NCBI RefSeq assembly: GCF_013466605.1
Contig: NZ_CP059162.1
Location: 5,332,001 to 5,396,000 of the forward strand
Source of the DNA: Pseudomonas chlororaphis subsp. aurantiaca
Lineage (GTDB): Bacteria; Pseudomonadota; Gammaproteobacteria; Pseudomonadales; Pseudomonadaceae
Direction: 5' to 3'
DNA: 64,000 bases
This document shows, piece after piece, positions 46,798 through 54,434 of this stretch; the first letter of the stretch is position 1, and each line of letters opens with the position of its first letter. The position numbers and the translations under genes were made by a program. The notes under the pieces were generated by a model. The model made no database searches. It was not told where the DNA came from and saw only the letters and a list, made by a program, of their open reading frames with translations.

Positions 46798-48315
46798 GTG
46801 ACCCATCCCAACCAGCCTGGCCAGCCCAAACTGGCTCTTCGCAGCGTACTGATCGCCCTGATGCTGGCGATCTTCCTCGGCGCCCTGGACCAGACCATAG
46901 TCGCGGTCTCCATGCCCGCCATCTCCGCGCAGTTCAAGGACGTCAGCCTGCTGGCCTGGGTGATTTCCGGCTACATGGTGGCCATGACCGTGGCGGTGCC
47001 GATCTACGGCAAGCTCGGCGACCTCTACGGGCGGCGCAAGCTGATGCTGTTCGGCATGGGCCTGTTCACCCTGGCATCGCTGTTCTGCGGCATGGCGCAG
47101 AACATGGAGCAACTGGTGCTGGCGCGGATCTTCCAGGGCATCGGCGCCGGCGGGATGATTTCGGTCAGCCAGGCGATCATCGGCGACATAGTGCCGCCCC
47201 GCGAACGCGGGCGTTACCAGGGTTACTTCAGCAGCATGTACGCGGCGGCCAGCGTCGCCGGCCCGGTGCTTGGCGGCTACATGACCGAATACCTGTCCTG
47301 GCGCTGGGTGTTCCTGATCAACCTGCCCCTGGGCCTCGGCGCCTGGCTGGTGGCCAGGCGCAACCTGCGAGGACTGCCTATCCCGCAGCGCAAACCGATC
47401 ATCGACTACCTCGGCACGCTGTTGATGATCATCGGCCTGACCGCCCTGCTGCTGGCGATCACCCATTTCGGCCAGGGTCACGCCTGGCGCAGCAGCGAAG
47501 TGCTGGGCCTGCTGGCCTGTGCCGTCATCGCCCTGGCCCTGTTCGCCTGGCATGAACGGCGCACGGAAGAACCGCTGCTGCCCATGCACCTGTTCGCCAA
47601 CCGCAACGCCATGCTGTGCTGGTGCACGGTGTTCTTCACCAGTTTCCAGGCCATCTCGCTGACGGTGCTGATGCCGTTGCGCTTTCAGAGCGTCACCGGC
47701 GCCGGTGCCGACAGTGCTGCGCTGCACCTGCTGCCGCTGGCCATCGGCCTGCCGATAGGCGCCTACTTCGCCGGGCGCATGACCTCGGTGACCGGTCGCT
47801 ACAAACCGATGATCCTCAGTGGCGCCCTGTTGATGCCGCTGAGCGTTCTCGGCATGGCCTTCAGCCCGCCCCAGGCGGTGCTGCTGAGCAGCGTGTTCAT
47901 GTTGTTCAGCGGGATTGCCTCCGGCATGCAGTTCCCGACCTCGCTGGTGGGCAGCCAGAACTCGGTGGAACAACGGGACATCGGGGTCGCCACCAGCACC
48001 ACCAACCTGTTCCGCTCCCTGGGCGGCGCGATGGGCGTGGCCTTGATGTCGGCGCTGCTGCTGGCGCTGTTGCAGGACTCCAGCTTCGCCCAGTTGAGCG
48101 GTTCGGCACTGATCGGCGAAGGCCATTCGGGCAATGTGCTGCTCGACGGCCTGAATGCCGCGCCGGGGCCGGAACAGGGAGCCTTGCGGGCTGAGTTGCT
48201 GCTGACCTTCAAACACTTGCTGATGGTCAGCGCGGCGGTGTCGTTGCTGGGGCTGGCGGCGGCGCTGGCCATGCCCAATGCGCTGCTGCGCGGGCGTGAA
48301 GACAAGGTCAAATAG
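46798..48315 (+). CDS. DHA2-family (EmrB/QacA-like) MFS drug exporter
   Basis: A 505-residue, 14-helix MFS protein. The first helix has FLGALDQTIVAVSMPAIS and motif A GKLGDLYGRRKLMLFG; motif C occurs as GPVLGGYMTEYLSWRWVFL. This is the proton-driven multidrug exporter class. I chose a GTG start (reads MTHPNQPGQ) over an ATG 13 codons upstream because the longer frame begins within the spacer. It lies 77 nt after pobA on the same strand; whether it exports an aromatic compound is unknown. No EmrA-type adaptor is adjacent. Confidence 0.9.
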   Translation: MTHPNQPGQPKLALRSVLIALMLAIFLGALDQTIVAVSMPAISAQFKDVSLLAWVISGYMVAMTVAVPIYGKLGDLYGRRKLMLFGMGLFTLASLFCGMAQNMEQLVLARIFQGIGAGGMISVSQAIIGDIVPPRERGRYQGYFSSMYAAASVAGPVLGGYMTEYLSWRWVFLINLPLGLGAWLVARRNLRGLPIPQRKPIIDYLGTLLMIIGLTALLLAITHFGQGHAWRSSEVLGLLACAVIALALFAWHERRTEEPLLPMHLFANRNAMLCWCTVFFTSFQAISLTVLMPLRFQSVTGAGADSAALHLLPLAIGLPIGAYFAGRMTSVTGRYKPMILSGALLMPLSVLGMAFSPPQAVLLSSVFMLFSGIASGMQFPTSLVGSQNSVEQRDIGVATSTTNLFRSLGGAMGVALMSALLLALLQDSSFAQLSGSALIGEGHSGNVLLDGLNAAPGPEQGALRAELLLTFKHLLMVSAAVSLLGLAAALAMPNALLRGREDKVK

Positions 48316-48366
48316 CGGCATCGCCAGCCGGCTCTATCTACACGCGAGCCGGCTGGCGACCGCCCC

Positions 48367-49203
48367 TCACGGGCTGTAGTACCCCACCGCCACCAGGACG
48401 TGCCCGACCTTGCGCAGGTAGGCGTGCTTGTCTTCCACCTTGGCCGTCACCGGGTTCTTCCAGCGGTACTCATACTCGCCCTGATCCTGGGTGGCCATCA
48501 GCGCCAGGATCGGCTCGCCCACCGGTTTGCCATCCGGGTCCTTGACCTTGTTGAAGTCGGTATTGATCAGCCGCAAATTGGTGCCGTGGGCCACGTAGCG
48601 CTGGCTGTCCAGGTCGACCACGAACACATACAGGTCGTCCTGCAGGAAACCGCCCTTGAGCGAGTTGATCGCCGTCAGCGTGCCCTTCTCGTCCTTGACC
48701 AGCTCGCTCGCCGCCTTGTCCAGCAAGGCCCTGGCCTGCTCGGCGGAAGCCCGTGGCAGGTAATAGCCGACCGCGAGGATTCGATCGCCGACCCGCTGGT
48801 AATACACATGCTTGCGCTCGACCTTGCCGTCGGCCCAGTTCTGCCAGCGGTACTCGGCTTGCTGGATGCCATTGCCCTCGGGAATCTTCAGCGCGTCCTT
48901 GAAAGCCTTTTGCAGATCCGGCCCAAGCACTTCGGAAACATCGCGGCCGATCAGCGCCGACGACGGCCCGCCACTGGCCAGCATCACCCCCTTGGTGTCG
49001 ACCACAAACACATAACGGTCCTTGTCGACAAACTCGCCCTGCCGGCTGAACGCGGCGAAGGCCTTGTCACCCTGGTCGTGGTAGTAGGCCAGGGCCTTTT
49101 CCAGCAGGGCCTTGGCCGCCGTGGCATCGTCCGCCGCCTGGACCTGGCTGGCACAGAACACCAGCAGCCATCCCAGCACCGTGGCTCTCAGCAATCCCCT
49201 CAT
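48367..49203 (-). CDS. Periplasmic double single-Cache protein
   Basis: A 278-residue protein with a signal peptide (MRGLLRATVLGWLLVFCASQ, cut near 23) and two tandem sCache-type sensor domains: about 35-150 (FVDKDRYVFVVDTKGVMLAS; KHVYYQRVGDRILAVGYYLP) and about 155-278 (FLQDDLYVFVVDLDSQRYVA; KHAYLRKVGHVLVAVGYYSP). The two halves resemble each other, including the closing VGYY, so this looks like an internal duplication. There is no transmembrane or signalling domain, so it may be a free periplasmic ligand-binding protein working with a receptor encoded elsewhere. Ligand unknown. Confidence 0.88.
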   Translation of the reverse strand: MRGLLRATVLGWLLVFCASQVQAADDATAAKALLEKALAYYHDQGDKAFAAFSRQGEFVDKDRYVFVVDTKGVMLASGGPSSALIGRDVSEVLGPDLQKAFKDALKIPEGNGIQQAEYRWQNWADGKVERKHVYYQRVGDRILAVGYYLPRASAEQARALLDKAASELVKDEKGTLTAINSLKGGFLQDDLYVFVVDLDSQRYVAHGTNLRLINTDFNKVKDPDGKPVGEPILALMATQDQGEYEYRWKNPVTAKVEDKHAYLRKVGHVLVAVGYYSP

Positions 49204-49336
49204 TGCGCGTCCCTCGTTCTTGTTGGTGTTTCAAGAGCGTAGACGGCTGCGGGATATGGTCGAGTATTCAGCGAAGCAGGGAGGCGCGAGGCAAGACCGC
49301 GACCCTCCCACGCCAGGCGCGGGAAGGTCGTCAAGG

Positions 49337-50173
49337 TCAGGGGCGGGTATTGAGCTGCTGCTGCAGATTCTGGATCTGGCTCTGCAGGGTATTGATGTTG
49401 CGGGTGACCTGGCCGCGGAAGGCGTCGAACTCGGCGGTGTTGGTGCCGCCCTGGGCAGCGGCGGGACGATTGTCCTGCTGGCTCTTGAGCACGATGATGT
49501 CCTGCTCCAGACGCTCGATGGCGGCGCTCGGGTTGCCCTGTCTTTTCAAGGCGGCGATCTCGGCGTTCAGGCTCTTGAACTGGGCATCGACCTTGCTGGT
49601 GTCGGCCGGCGCGCTTTTCAGGGCCGCCAGTTCGCTGCCCAGGGTTTTCACCTGCGCCTGCAACTGGCTGTTGGCCGCCTGCTGCTCGGTGGCTTGCGCG
49701 CTCATCTGCGCCAGGCGCTTGTCCAGGTCCGTGGCCTGCCCGGCCACGCCTTGCTGCTGCTTGCCCTGGTCCTGCAGGCGGCTTTCCAGCTGCTTGATCT
49801 GCAGCTTCAAGGCTTCGCTGTCGCTGTTGACGCTGGACTGGCTGGCAACCACCTTGCCGGAAATATCCTGCAGGCGCCCCGCCGCTTCTTCGCTGATGCG
49901 GGCGAAACTCTCCTGGGTCGCGACCAGTTGCTGCTCCATCAGCGAGATCTGCTGGAAGCTCCACCAGGCCAGGCCGATAAAGGCAAAGAACAAGGCGCCG
50001 ACCAGCGCCCAGAGCGGCCCGGCACTCGGCGCCTTGACCTTGGTTACCGGCACACTGCGCGAATGCACCGAAGTACGCGCGCGGCCCGCGGCGGCGGTCG
50101 GAAAATCATCGTCGAGGGTATCGGCACGCAGGCTTGGAACATCGTCGAAGTCGTCGTTGGCATCGTTACGCAT
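49337..50173 (-). CDS. Single-pass membrane coiled-coil protein
   Basis: A 278-residue protein with a charged, disordered N-terminus (NDANDDFDDVPSLRADTLDD), one membrane helix (GPLWALVGALFFAFIGLAWW, about 52-71) and a ~200-residue Gln/Ala/Ser-rich coiled coil (heptads through LQIKQLESRLQDQGKQQQG, LNAEIAALKRQG) that would reach into the periplasm. Probably a bitopic envelope protein; the role is not known. I recall a gene labelled chromosome segregation protein at this place in PAO1, presumably because of the coiled coil, which does not fit a periplasmic coil. Divergence from the upstream epimerase is not seen; both are on the minus strand. Confidence 0.8.
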   Translation of the reverse strand: MRNDANDDFDDVPSLRADTLDDDFPTAAAGRARTSVHSRSVPVTKVKAPSAGPLWALVGALFFAFIGLAWWSFQQISLMEQQLVATQESFARISEEAAGRLQDISGKVVASQSSVNSDSEALKLQIKQLESRLQDQGKQQQGVAGQATDLDKRLAQMSAQATEQQAANSQLQAQVKTLGSELAALKSAPADTSKVDAQFKSLNAEIAALKRQGNPSAAIERLEQDIIVLKSQQDNRPAAAQGGTNTAEFDAFRGQVTRNINTLQSQIQNLQQQLNTRP

Positions 50174-50280
50174 GGGGCAACCTTTCTAAAACCGCGGTGA
50201 TAGCTGAATGCGGCGAGTATAAACCGCTAACCCGCCGCCCTGATCGACCCCGAACCCCGAACTCGGTTCAGTGTTTATTT

Positions 50281-51273
50281 TCAGCGTATGTCCTGGGCCT
50301 TCCACCAGCCACAGAACTCATCCAGGGCCGTCCACAGGCTGACCTTCGGTTCGTAATCCAGATAATGGCGGGCGCGGCTGATATCCAGGGTGAAGTTCTT
50401 GTTCATGACCTGCATGCCCAGGCGCGACAGGGTCGGCTCCGGACGGCCCGGCCAGAGCTTGCAGAAGCCTTCATTGAGGGCCGCCATGCTGTAGGCCAGG
50501 CCAAAGGAGCGGTAGCGCGTGACCTGCGGCACGCCCATCTGGCGCATCACATAGTTCACCACGTCCCACAATGGCACGGGCGCGCCGTTACTGATGTTGT
50601 AGGCCTTGCCCAGGGCCGAGCCGCTGGCCAGCAGACTGCTGAGCAGCGCTTCGTTGAGGTTCTGCACACTGGTGAAATCGACCTTGTTCAGGCCATTGCC
50701 GATGATCGCCAGGCGGCCCTTGCGCTGCATCTTCAACAGCCGCGGGAAAATGCTCATGTCGCCGGCGCCGGTGACAAAACGCGGGCGCAGCGCCAGCACC
50801 TCCAGGCCGAACTCCTGGGCGCCGAACACCTTCTGCTCCGCCAGGTATTTGGTGGCGGCATAAGGGTGCTTGAAGCGCTTGGGTACTTGTTCTTCGGTCA
50901 GGCCCAGATGGTCGCAACCGTCGAAATAGATCGACGGCGACGACAGGTGCACCAGGCGCCGGACATGGCGCTTGAGGCAAGCCTCGACCACATTTTCGGT
51001 GACCAGCACGTTGCCCTGATGGAAATCCTGATAGCGCCCCCAGAGCCCCACCGCCCCCGCACAATGCACCACCGCATCGACATCGCGGCACAGGTCGCGC
51101 ACCAGGTCGGCATCGCTCAAGTCACCCTGGACGAACTCGGCCCCGCGCCGCACCAGATGCTCCACACCTTCGGCCCGACGCCCGTTGACCCGTACATCCA
51201 GGCCCTGCTCAAGGGCAAAACGCGCGAAGCGTCCGCCAATGAAGCCGCTTGCGCCGGTGACCAGAATTTTCAT
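50281..51273 (-). CDS. NAD-dependent epimerase/dehydratase (extended SDR, 3-beta-HSD-like)
   Basis: A 330-residue Rossmann enzyme: GASGFIGGRFARFALEQG (about 7-24), the binding Asp in VQGDLSDADLV, VHCAGAVGLWG, and the catalytic YAATK (YxxxK). LRPRFVTGAGDMSIFPRLL resembles 3-beta-hydroxysteroid dehydrogenase-like proteins, which in bacteria may act on sugars, hopanoids or other lipids. Start at MKILVTGASG; GGAGCA precedes it. The substrate cannot be told from the neighbours. Confidence 0.88.
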   Translation of the reverse strand: MKILVTGASGFIGGRFARFALEQGLDVRVNGRRAEGVEHLVRRGAEFVQGDLSDADLVRDLCRDVDAVVHCAGAVGLWGRYQDFHQGNVLVTENVVEACLKRHVRRLVHLSSPSIYFDGCDHLGLTEEQVPKRFKHPYAATKYLAEQKVFGAQEFGLEVLALRPRFVTGAGDMSIFPRLLKMQRKGRLAIIGNGLNKVDFTSVQNLNEALLSSLLASGSALGKAYNISNGAPVPLWDVVNYVMRQMGVPQVTRYRSFGLAYSMAALNEGFCKLWPGRPEPTLSRLGMQVMNKNFTLDISRARHYLDYEPKVSLWTALDEFCGWWKAQDIR

Positions 51274-51357
51274 GACTTGCTCCGATTGCTTTCGTGTTTC
51301 ATGCCTGTCGCACACTTGTGTTGCATGGGGTATTGCCTGATGCCTTGACGCCTGGTG

Positions 51358-52251
51358 TCACGCCAACGGCACCAGCCATTGCGCCGAAGAACGCGCCAGG
51401 TGCTCGGTGAGCAGGCCCAGCAGTTGGCCACCATTGCGCCAATGATGCCAGTACAGCGGCACATCGATCGGCTTATCTGGCAAAAGCTCCACCAACACAC
51501 CCCGCGCCAACTGGTCGCGCACCTGCAATTCGGGCACCAGCCCCCAGCCCAGGCCGGCTTCGGTCAGGCGGATGAAACCCTCGGACGAGGGACACAGGTG
51601 ATGCTCGAACCCGCCATCGACCCCCAGCGCCGCCAGGTAGCGGTGCTGCAGGAAATCGTCCGGGCCGAACACCAGGGCCGGCGTCCGGGCCAGGCGCTCG
51701 GCTTGCACGCCCTGCGGAAAATGCCGCGCCAGGAAGGCCGGGCTGGCCAGGGCCCGGTAGCGCATGGCCCCCAGCAACACGCTGCGGGCGCCTGCCACCG
51801 GCCGCTCGCTGGCGCAGACACAGGCCGCCACTTCCCCGGCCCGCATGCGCTTGAGGCCGACGGTCTGGTCTTCGACGACCAGGTCGAGGAGCAAATGCTG
51901 CTCGGCACAGAAGTCGCCCACCGCCTCGGCCCACCAGGTGGCCAGGCTATCGGCGTTGAGGGCGATGCGCAGACGCTCCGGCAAACCTTCCTCGTCCAGG
52001 GCCGGCACCTGGCTCTGCAGGTCGCGTTCGAGCAGGCGTACCTGCTGCACATGGTTGAGCAGGCGCCGGCCGATTTCCGTCGGCGCCGGCGGCGTGACCC
52101 GCACCAGCACCGGCTGGCCGATCCGCGCCTCGAGCAGCTTGATGCGCTGGGAAATGGCCGATTGCGACAACCCCAGCACCTGCGCGGCGCGCTCGAATCC
52201 GGCCTGTTCGATCACCGCGGCGAGGGCGGACAGCAATTTATAGTCGAACAT
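51358..52251 (-). CDS. argP: ArgP/LysG-type LysR regulator of basic amino-acid export
   Basis: A 297-residue LysR regulator. The N-terminus MFDYKLLSALAAVIEQAGFE with LGLSQSAISQRIKLLEARIG matches the ArgP (IciA)/LysG group, which senses Lys and Arg and activates a divergent LysE/ArgO exporter. Here the divergent genes are an ACT-domain protein and a LysE-family exporter, which supports the assignment. Effector-domain motifs include VEDQTVGLKRMRAGEV and LVFGPDDFLQHRYL. Confidence 0.92.
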   Translation of the reverse strand: MFDYKLLSALAAVIEQAGFERAAQVLGLSQSAISQRIKLLEARIGQPVLVRVTPPAPTEIGRRLLNHVQQVRLLERDLQSQVPALDEEGLPERLRIALNADSLATWWAEAVGDFCAEQHLLLDLVVEDQTVGLKRMRAGEVAACVCASERPVAGARSVLLGAMRYRALASPAFLARHFPQGVQAERLARTPALVFGPDDFLQHRYLAALGVDGGFEHHLCPSSEGFIRLTEAGLGWGLVPELQVRDQLARGVLVELLPDKPIDVPLYWHHWRNGGQLLGLLTEHLARSSAQWLVPLA

Positions 52252-52347
52252 CAGTTTCCCTAATGAGCGATCAGCAATATTGGTTTTTCTTATACAGCCT
52301 GCAACCGGAGAATAGCCAGCATGCTTTCTCGTTCAAGGACCTTTTTC

Positions 52348-52749
52348 ATGGCTGGCGAAACCTCCCTCGATACCCTGCTGCGCAGCATGAGCCCACAGCT
52401 CAACCCCGGTGACTATGTGTTCTGTTCCATCGCCGATCGCGCGCTGCTTGAAGGCACTGATGTACTGGGCAGCTTTCGCGAGCAGGAAGGGCTCACGGTG
52501 ATCCTCGAACGCCAACAGGCCGAACGGCTGGGGCTGGATTTCGACTACGTCGCGGCCTGGATCACCCTGAACGTGCATTCGGCCCTGGAAGCCGTCGGCC
52601 TGACCGCCGCGTTCGCCAGCGCCCTGGGCAAGGCCGGGATCAGTTGCAACGTGATCGCCGGCTACTACCACGATCATCTGTTTGTCGGTAAGGCCGATGC
52701 CGAGCGCGCCATGCACGTGCTGCGGCAACTGGCGGCGGGCGAGGAGTAA
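52348..52749 (+). CDS. ACT-domain protein in the argP-argO divergent unit
   Basis: A 133-residue soluble protein with an ACT-type ligand-binding region (LTVILERQQAERLGLDFDYV; ALEAVGLTAAFASALGKAGI; CNVIAGYYHDHLFVGKADAE). Such domains commonly bind amino acids. It precedes the exporter by 5 nt and is divergent from argP, so it is likely induced with the exporter. I chose the ATG giving MAGETSLDTLL, with AAGGA 8 nt upstream; an ATG nine codons earlier (52321) also has GGAG. It could sense or buffer lysine or arginine; this is inference. Confidence 0.82.
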   Translation: MAGETSLDTLLRSMSPQLNPGDYVFCSIADRALLEGTDVLGSFREQEGLTVILERQQAERLGLDFDYVAAWITLNVHSALEAVGLTAAFASALGKAGISCNVIAGYYHDHLFVGKADAERAMHVLRQLAAGEE

Positions 52750-52754
52750 ACGAC

Positions 52755-53357
52755 ATGTGGCAGAGCTACGTTAACGGGCTGCTGGTAGCGGCCGGGCTGA
52801 TCATGGCGATCGGCAGCCAGAATGCTTTTGTCCTGGCCCAGAGCCTGCGGCGTGAACATCACCTGCCGGTGGCCGTGCTGTGCGTGACCTGCGATGCGTT
52901 GCTGGTGGCGGCCGGGGTATTCGGTCTGGCCACGGTGCTGGCGCAGAGCCCGACGCTACTGGCGGTTGCCCGCTGGGGCGGCGCCGCGTTCCTGATCTGG
53001 TACGGCAGCCAGGCCCTGCGTCGCGCCTGCTCCAAACAGAGCCTGCAACAGGGCGAGAACCAGACCGTCCGCTCGCTGCGCGCGGTGCTGCTCAGTGCGT
53101 TGGCGGTGACCCTGCTCAACCCCCATGTGTACCTGGACACGGTGCTGCTGATCGGCTCGCTGGGCGCGCAACAGACCGAACCCGGCGCCTATGTGGTCGG
53201 CGCGGCCAGCGCTTCGCTGCTGTGGTTTTTCACTCTCGCCCTCGGCGCCGCATGGCTGGCTCCATGGCTGGCACGGCCGAGCACCTGGCGCATTCTCGAC
53301 CTGCTGGTGGCGGTGATGATGTTCAGTGTCGCGATTCAATTGATGACCGCTGGGTGA
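52755..53357 (+). CDS. argO: LysE/ArgO-family amino-acid exporter
   Basis: A 200-residue inner-membrane exporter with five to six helices. The signature GSQNAFVLAQSLRREHHLPV (about 16-35) and TLLNPHVYLDTVLLIGSLGA are typical of LysE/ArgO. It exports lysine and/or arginine to prevent toxic build-up, for example during growth on peptides. It is co-transcribed with the upstream ACT gene and is the expected ArgP target. Confidence 0.92.
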   Translation: MWQSYVNGLLVAAGLIMAIGSQNAFVLAQSLRREHHLPVAVLCVTCDALLVAAGVFGLATVLAQSPTLLAVARWGGAAFLIWYGSQALRRACSKQSLQQGENQTVRSLRAVLLSALAVTLLNPHVYLDTVLLIGSLGAQQTEPGAYVVGAASASLLWFFTLALGAAWLAPWLARPSTWRILDLLVAVMMFSVAIQLMTAG

Positions 53358-53533
53358 TTTATTCCAAAAGGCTCTGGAACCTCTATCCCACACAGTTGTT
53401 GCGTGGTTATGCCGCACCCCCGGTGCTATGATCCGAACCCTGCGCCGCAAAGAGTACAAACTCCCCGGCGCTTGTCTGGCCGCCCGTGATCGGCCTTGCG
53501 CTCACCGCAACTGACCTGATTAGGAGAATCACC

Positions 53534-54130
53534 ATGGCTTTCGAATTGCCGCCGCTGCCTTACGCACACGATGCCCTGCAGCCGCACATTTCCAAGGAAA
53601 CTCTGGAATACCACCACGACAAGCACCACAACACCTATGTCGTGAACCTGAACAACCTGGTGCCAGGCACCGAGTTCGAAGGCAAAACCCTGGAAGAGAT
53701 CGTCAAGTCTTCCTCGGGCGGTATCTTCAACAACGCCGCTCAGGTCTGGAACCACACTTTCTACTGGAACTGCCTGGCGCCAAACGCTGGCGGTCAACCA
53801 ACCGGCGCACTGGCTGAAGCCATCAACGCGGCTTTCGGTTCGTTCGACAAGTTCAAGGAAGAATTCACCAAGACTTCCGTCGGCACCTTCGGTTCCGGTT
53901 GGGGCTGGCTGGTGAAAAAGGCTGACGGTTCCCTGGCCCTGGCCAGCACCATCGGCGCCGGCAACCCGCTGACCAGCGGCGACACCCCGCTGCTGACCTG
54001 CGACGTCTGGGAACACGCTTACTACATCGACTACCGCAACCTGCGTCCCAAGTACGTCGAAGCGTTCTGGAACCTGGTCAACTGGAAATTCGTGGCCGAG
54101 CAGTTCGAAGGCAAGACCTTCGTCGCCTAA
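53534..54130 (+). CDS. sodB: Superoxide dismutase [Fe] (SodB)
   Basis: A 198-residue cytoplasmic Fe-superoxide dismutase that turns superoxide into O2 and H2O2. Metal ligands H27 (LEYHHDKHH), H74 ([10 protein letters not shown]) and the Asp/His pair in [11 protein letters not shown] are all present. Gln70 before the second ligand and the [11 protein letters not shown] region indicate the iron rather than the manganese type. I chose the ATG after TTAGGAGAATCACC as start; a longer frame lacks support. A strong terminator follows. In Pseudomonas sodB is usually repressed indirectly in iron limitation by small RNAs. Confidence 0.97.
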   Translation: MAFELPPLPYAHDALQPHISKETLEYHHDKHHNTYVVNLNNLVPGTEFEGKTLEEIVKSSSGGIFNNAAQVWNHTFYWNCLAPNAGGQPTGALAEAINAAFGSFDKFKEEFTKTSVGTFGSGWGWLVKKADGSLALASTIGAGNPLTSGDTPLLTCDVWEHAYYIDYRNLRPKYVEAFWNLVNWKFVAEQFEGKTFVA

Positions 54131-54144
54131 GCCCGTTTGCAGTC

Positions 54145-54173
54145 AAAAAAACCCGGCATTGCCGGGTTTTTTT
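54145..54173 (+). terminator. Intrinsic terminator of sodB
   Basis: AAAAAAACCCGGCA and TGCCGGGTTTTTTT are complementary around a tight loop with a seven-T run, 14 nt after the stop; the symmetric A-tract makes it potentially bidirectional. Confidence 0.92.
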
Positions 54174-54362
54174 CGTTTTACCGGCAAGCGGCCGGCTTGC
54201 CGCGCCAGCCCGGCGCGCTAACATCCACTCAGGTAAAAAATCGCCGCCGTCCCTCAAGTTGCAAGGCTTGGCTACCGACATATAACCGATAAGCGTGGAT
54301 AGGCTGGCTCCCGGCATTCCAGCCAAGCCGGCAGGTGAAATATCCTGGGCCTGATTGTCCCT

Positions 54363-54391
54363 TTGACTGCCATCACGGGATTGCCAATACT
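54363..54391 (+). promoter_or_regulatory. Candidate sigma-70 promoter of bifA
   Basis: TTGACT (54363-54368), a 17-nt spacer, and AATACT (54386-54391). Transcription would start near 54398, about 37 nt before the TTG start codon. The rest of the 304-bp sodB-bifA gap shows only the terminator and a GC-rich stretch. Confidence 0.5.
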
Positions 54392-54434
54392 CATGGCAAC
54401 TTGACGCTACACGCACGGAACAAGGAATAACCCT

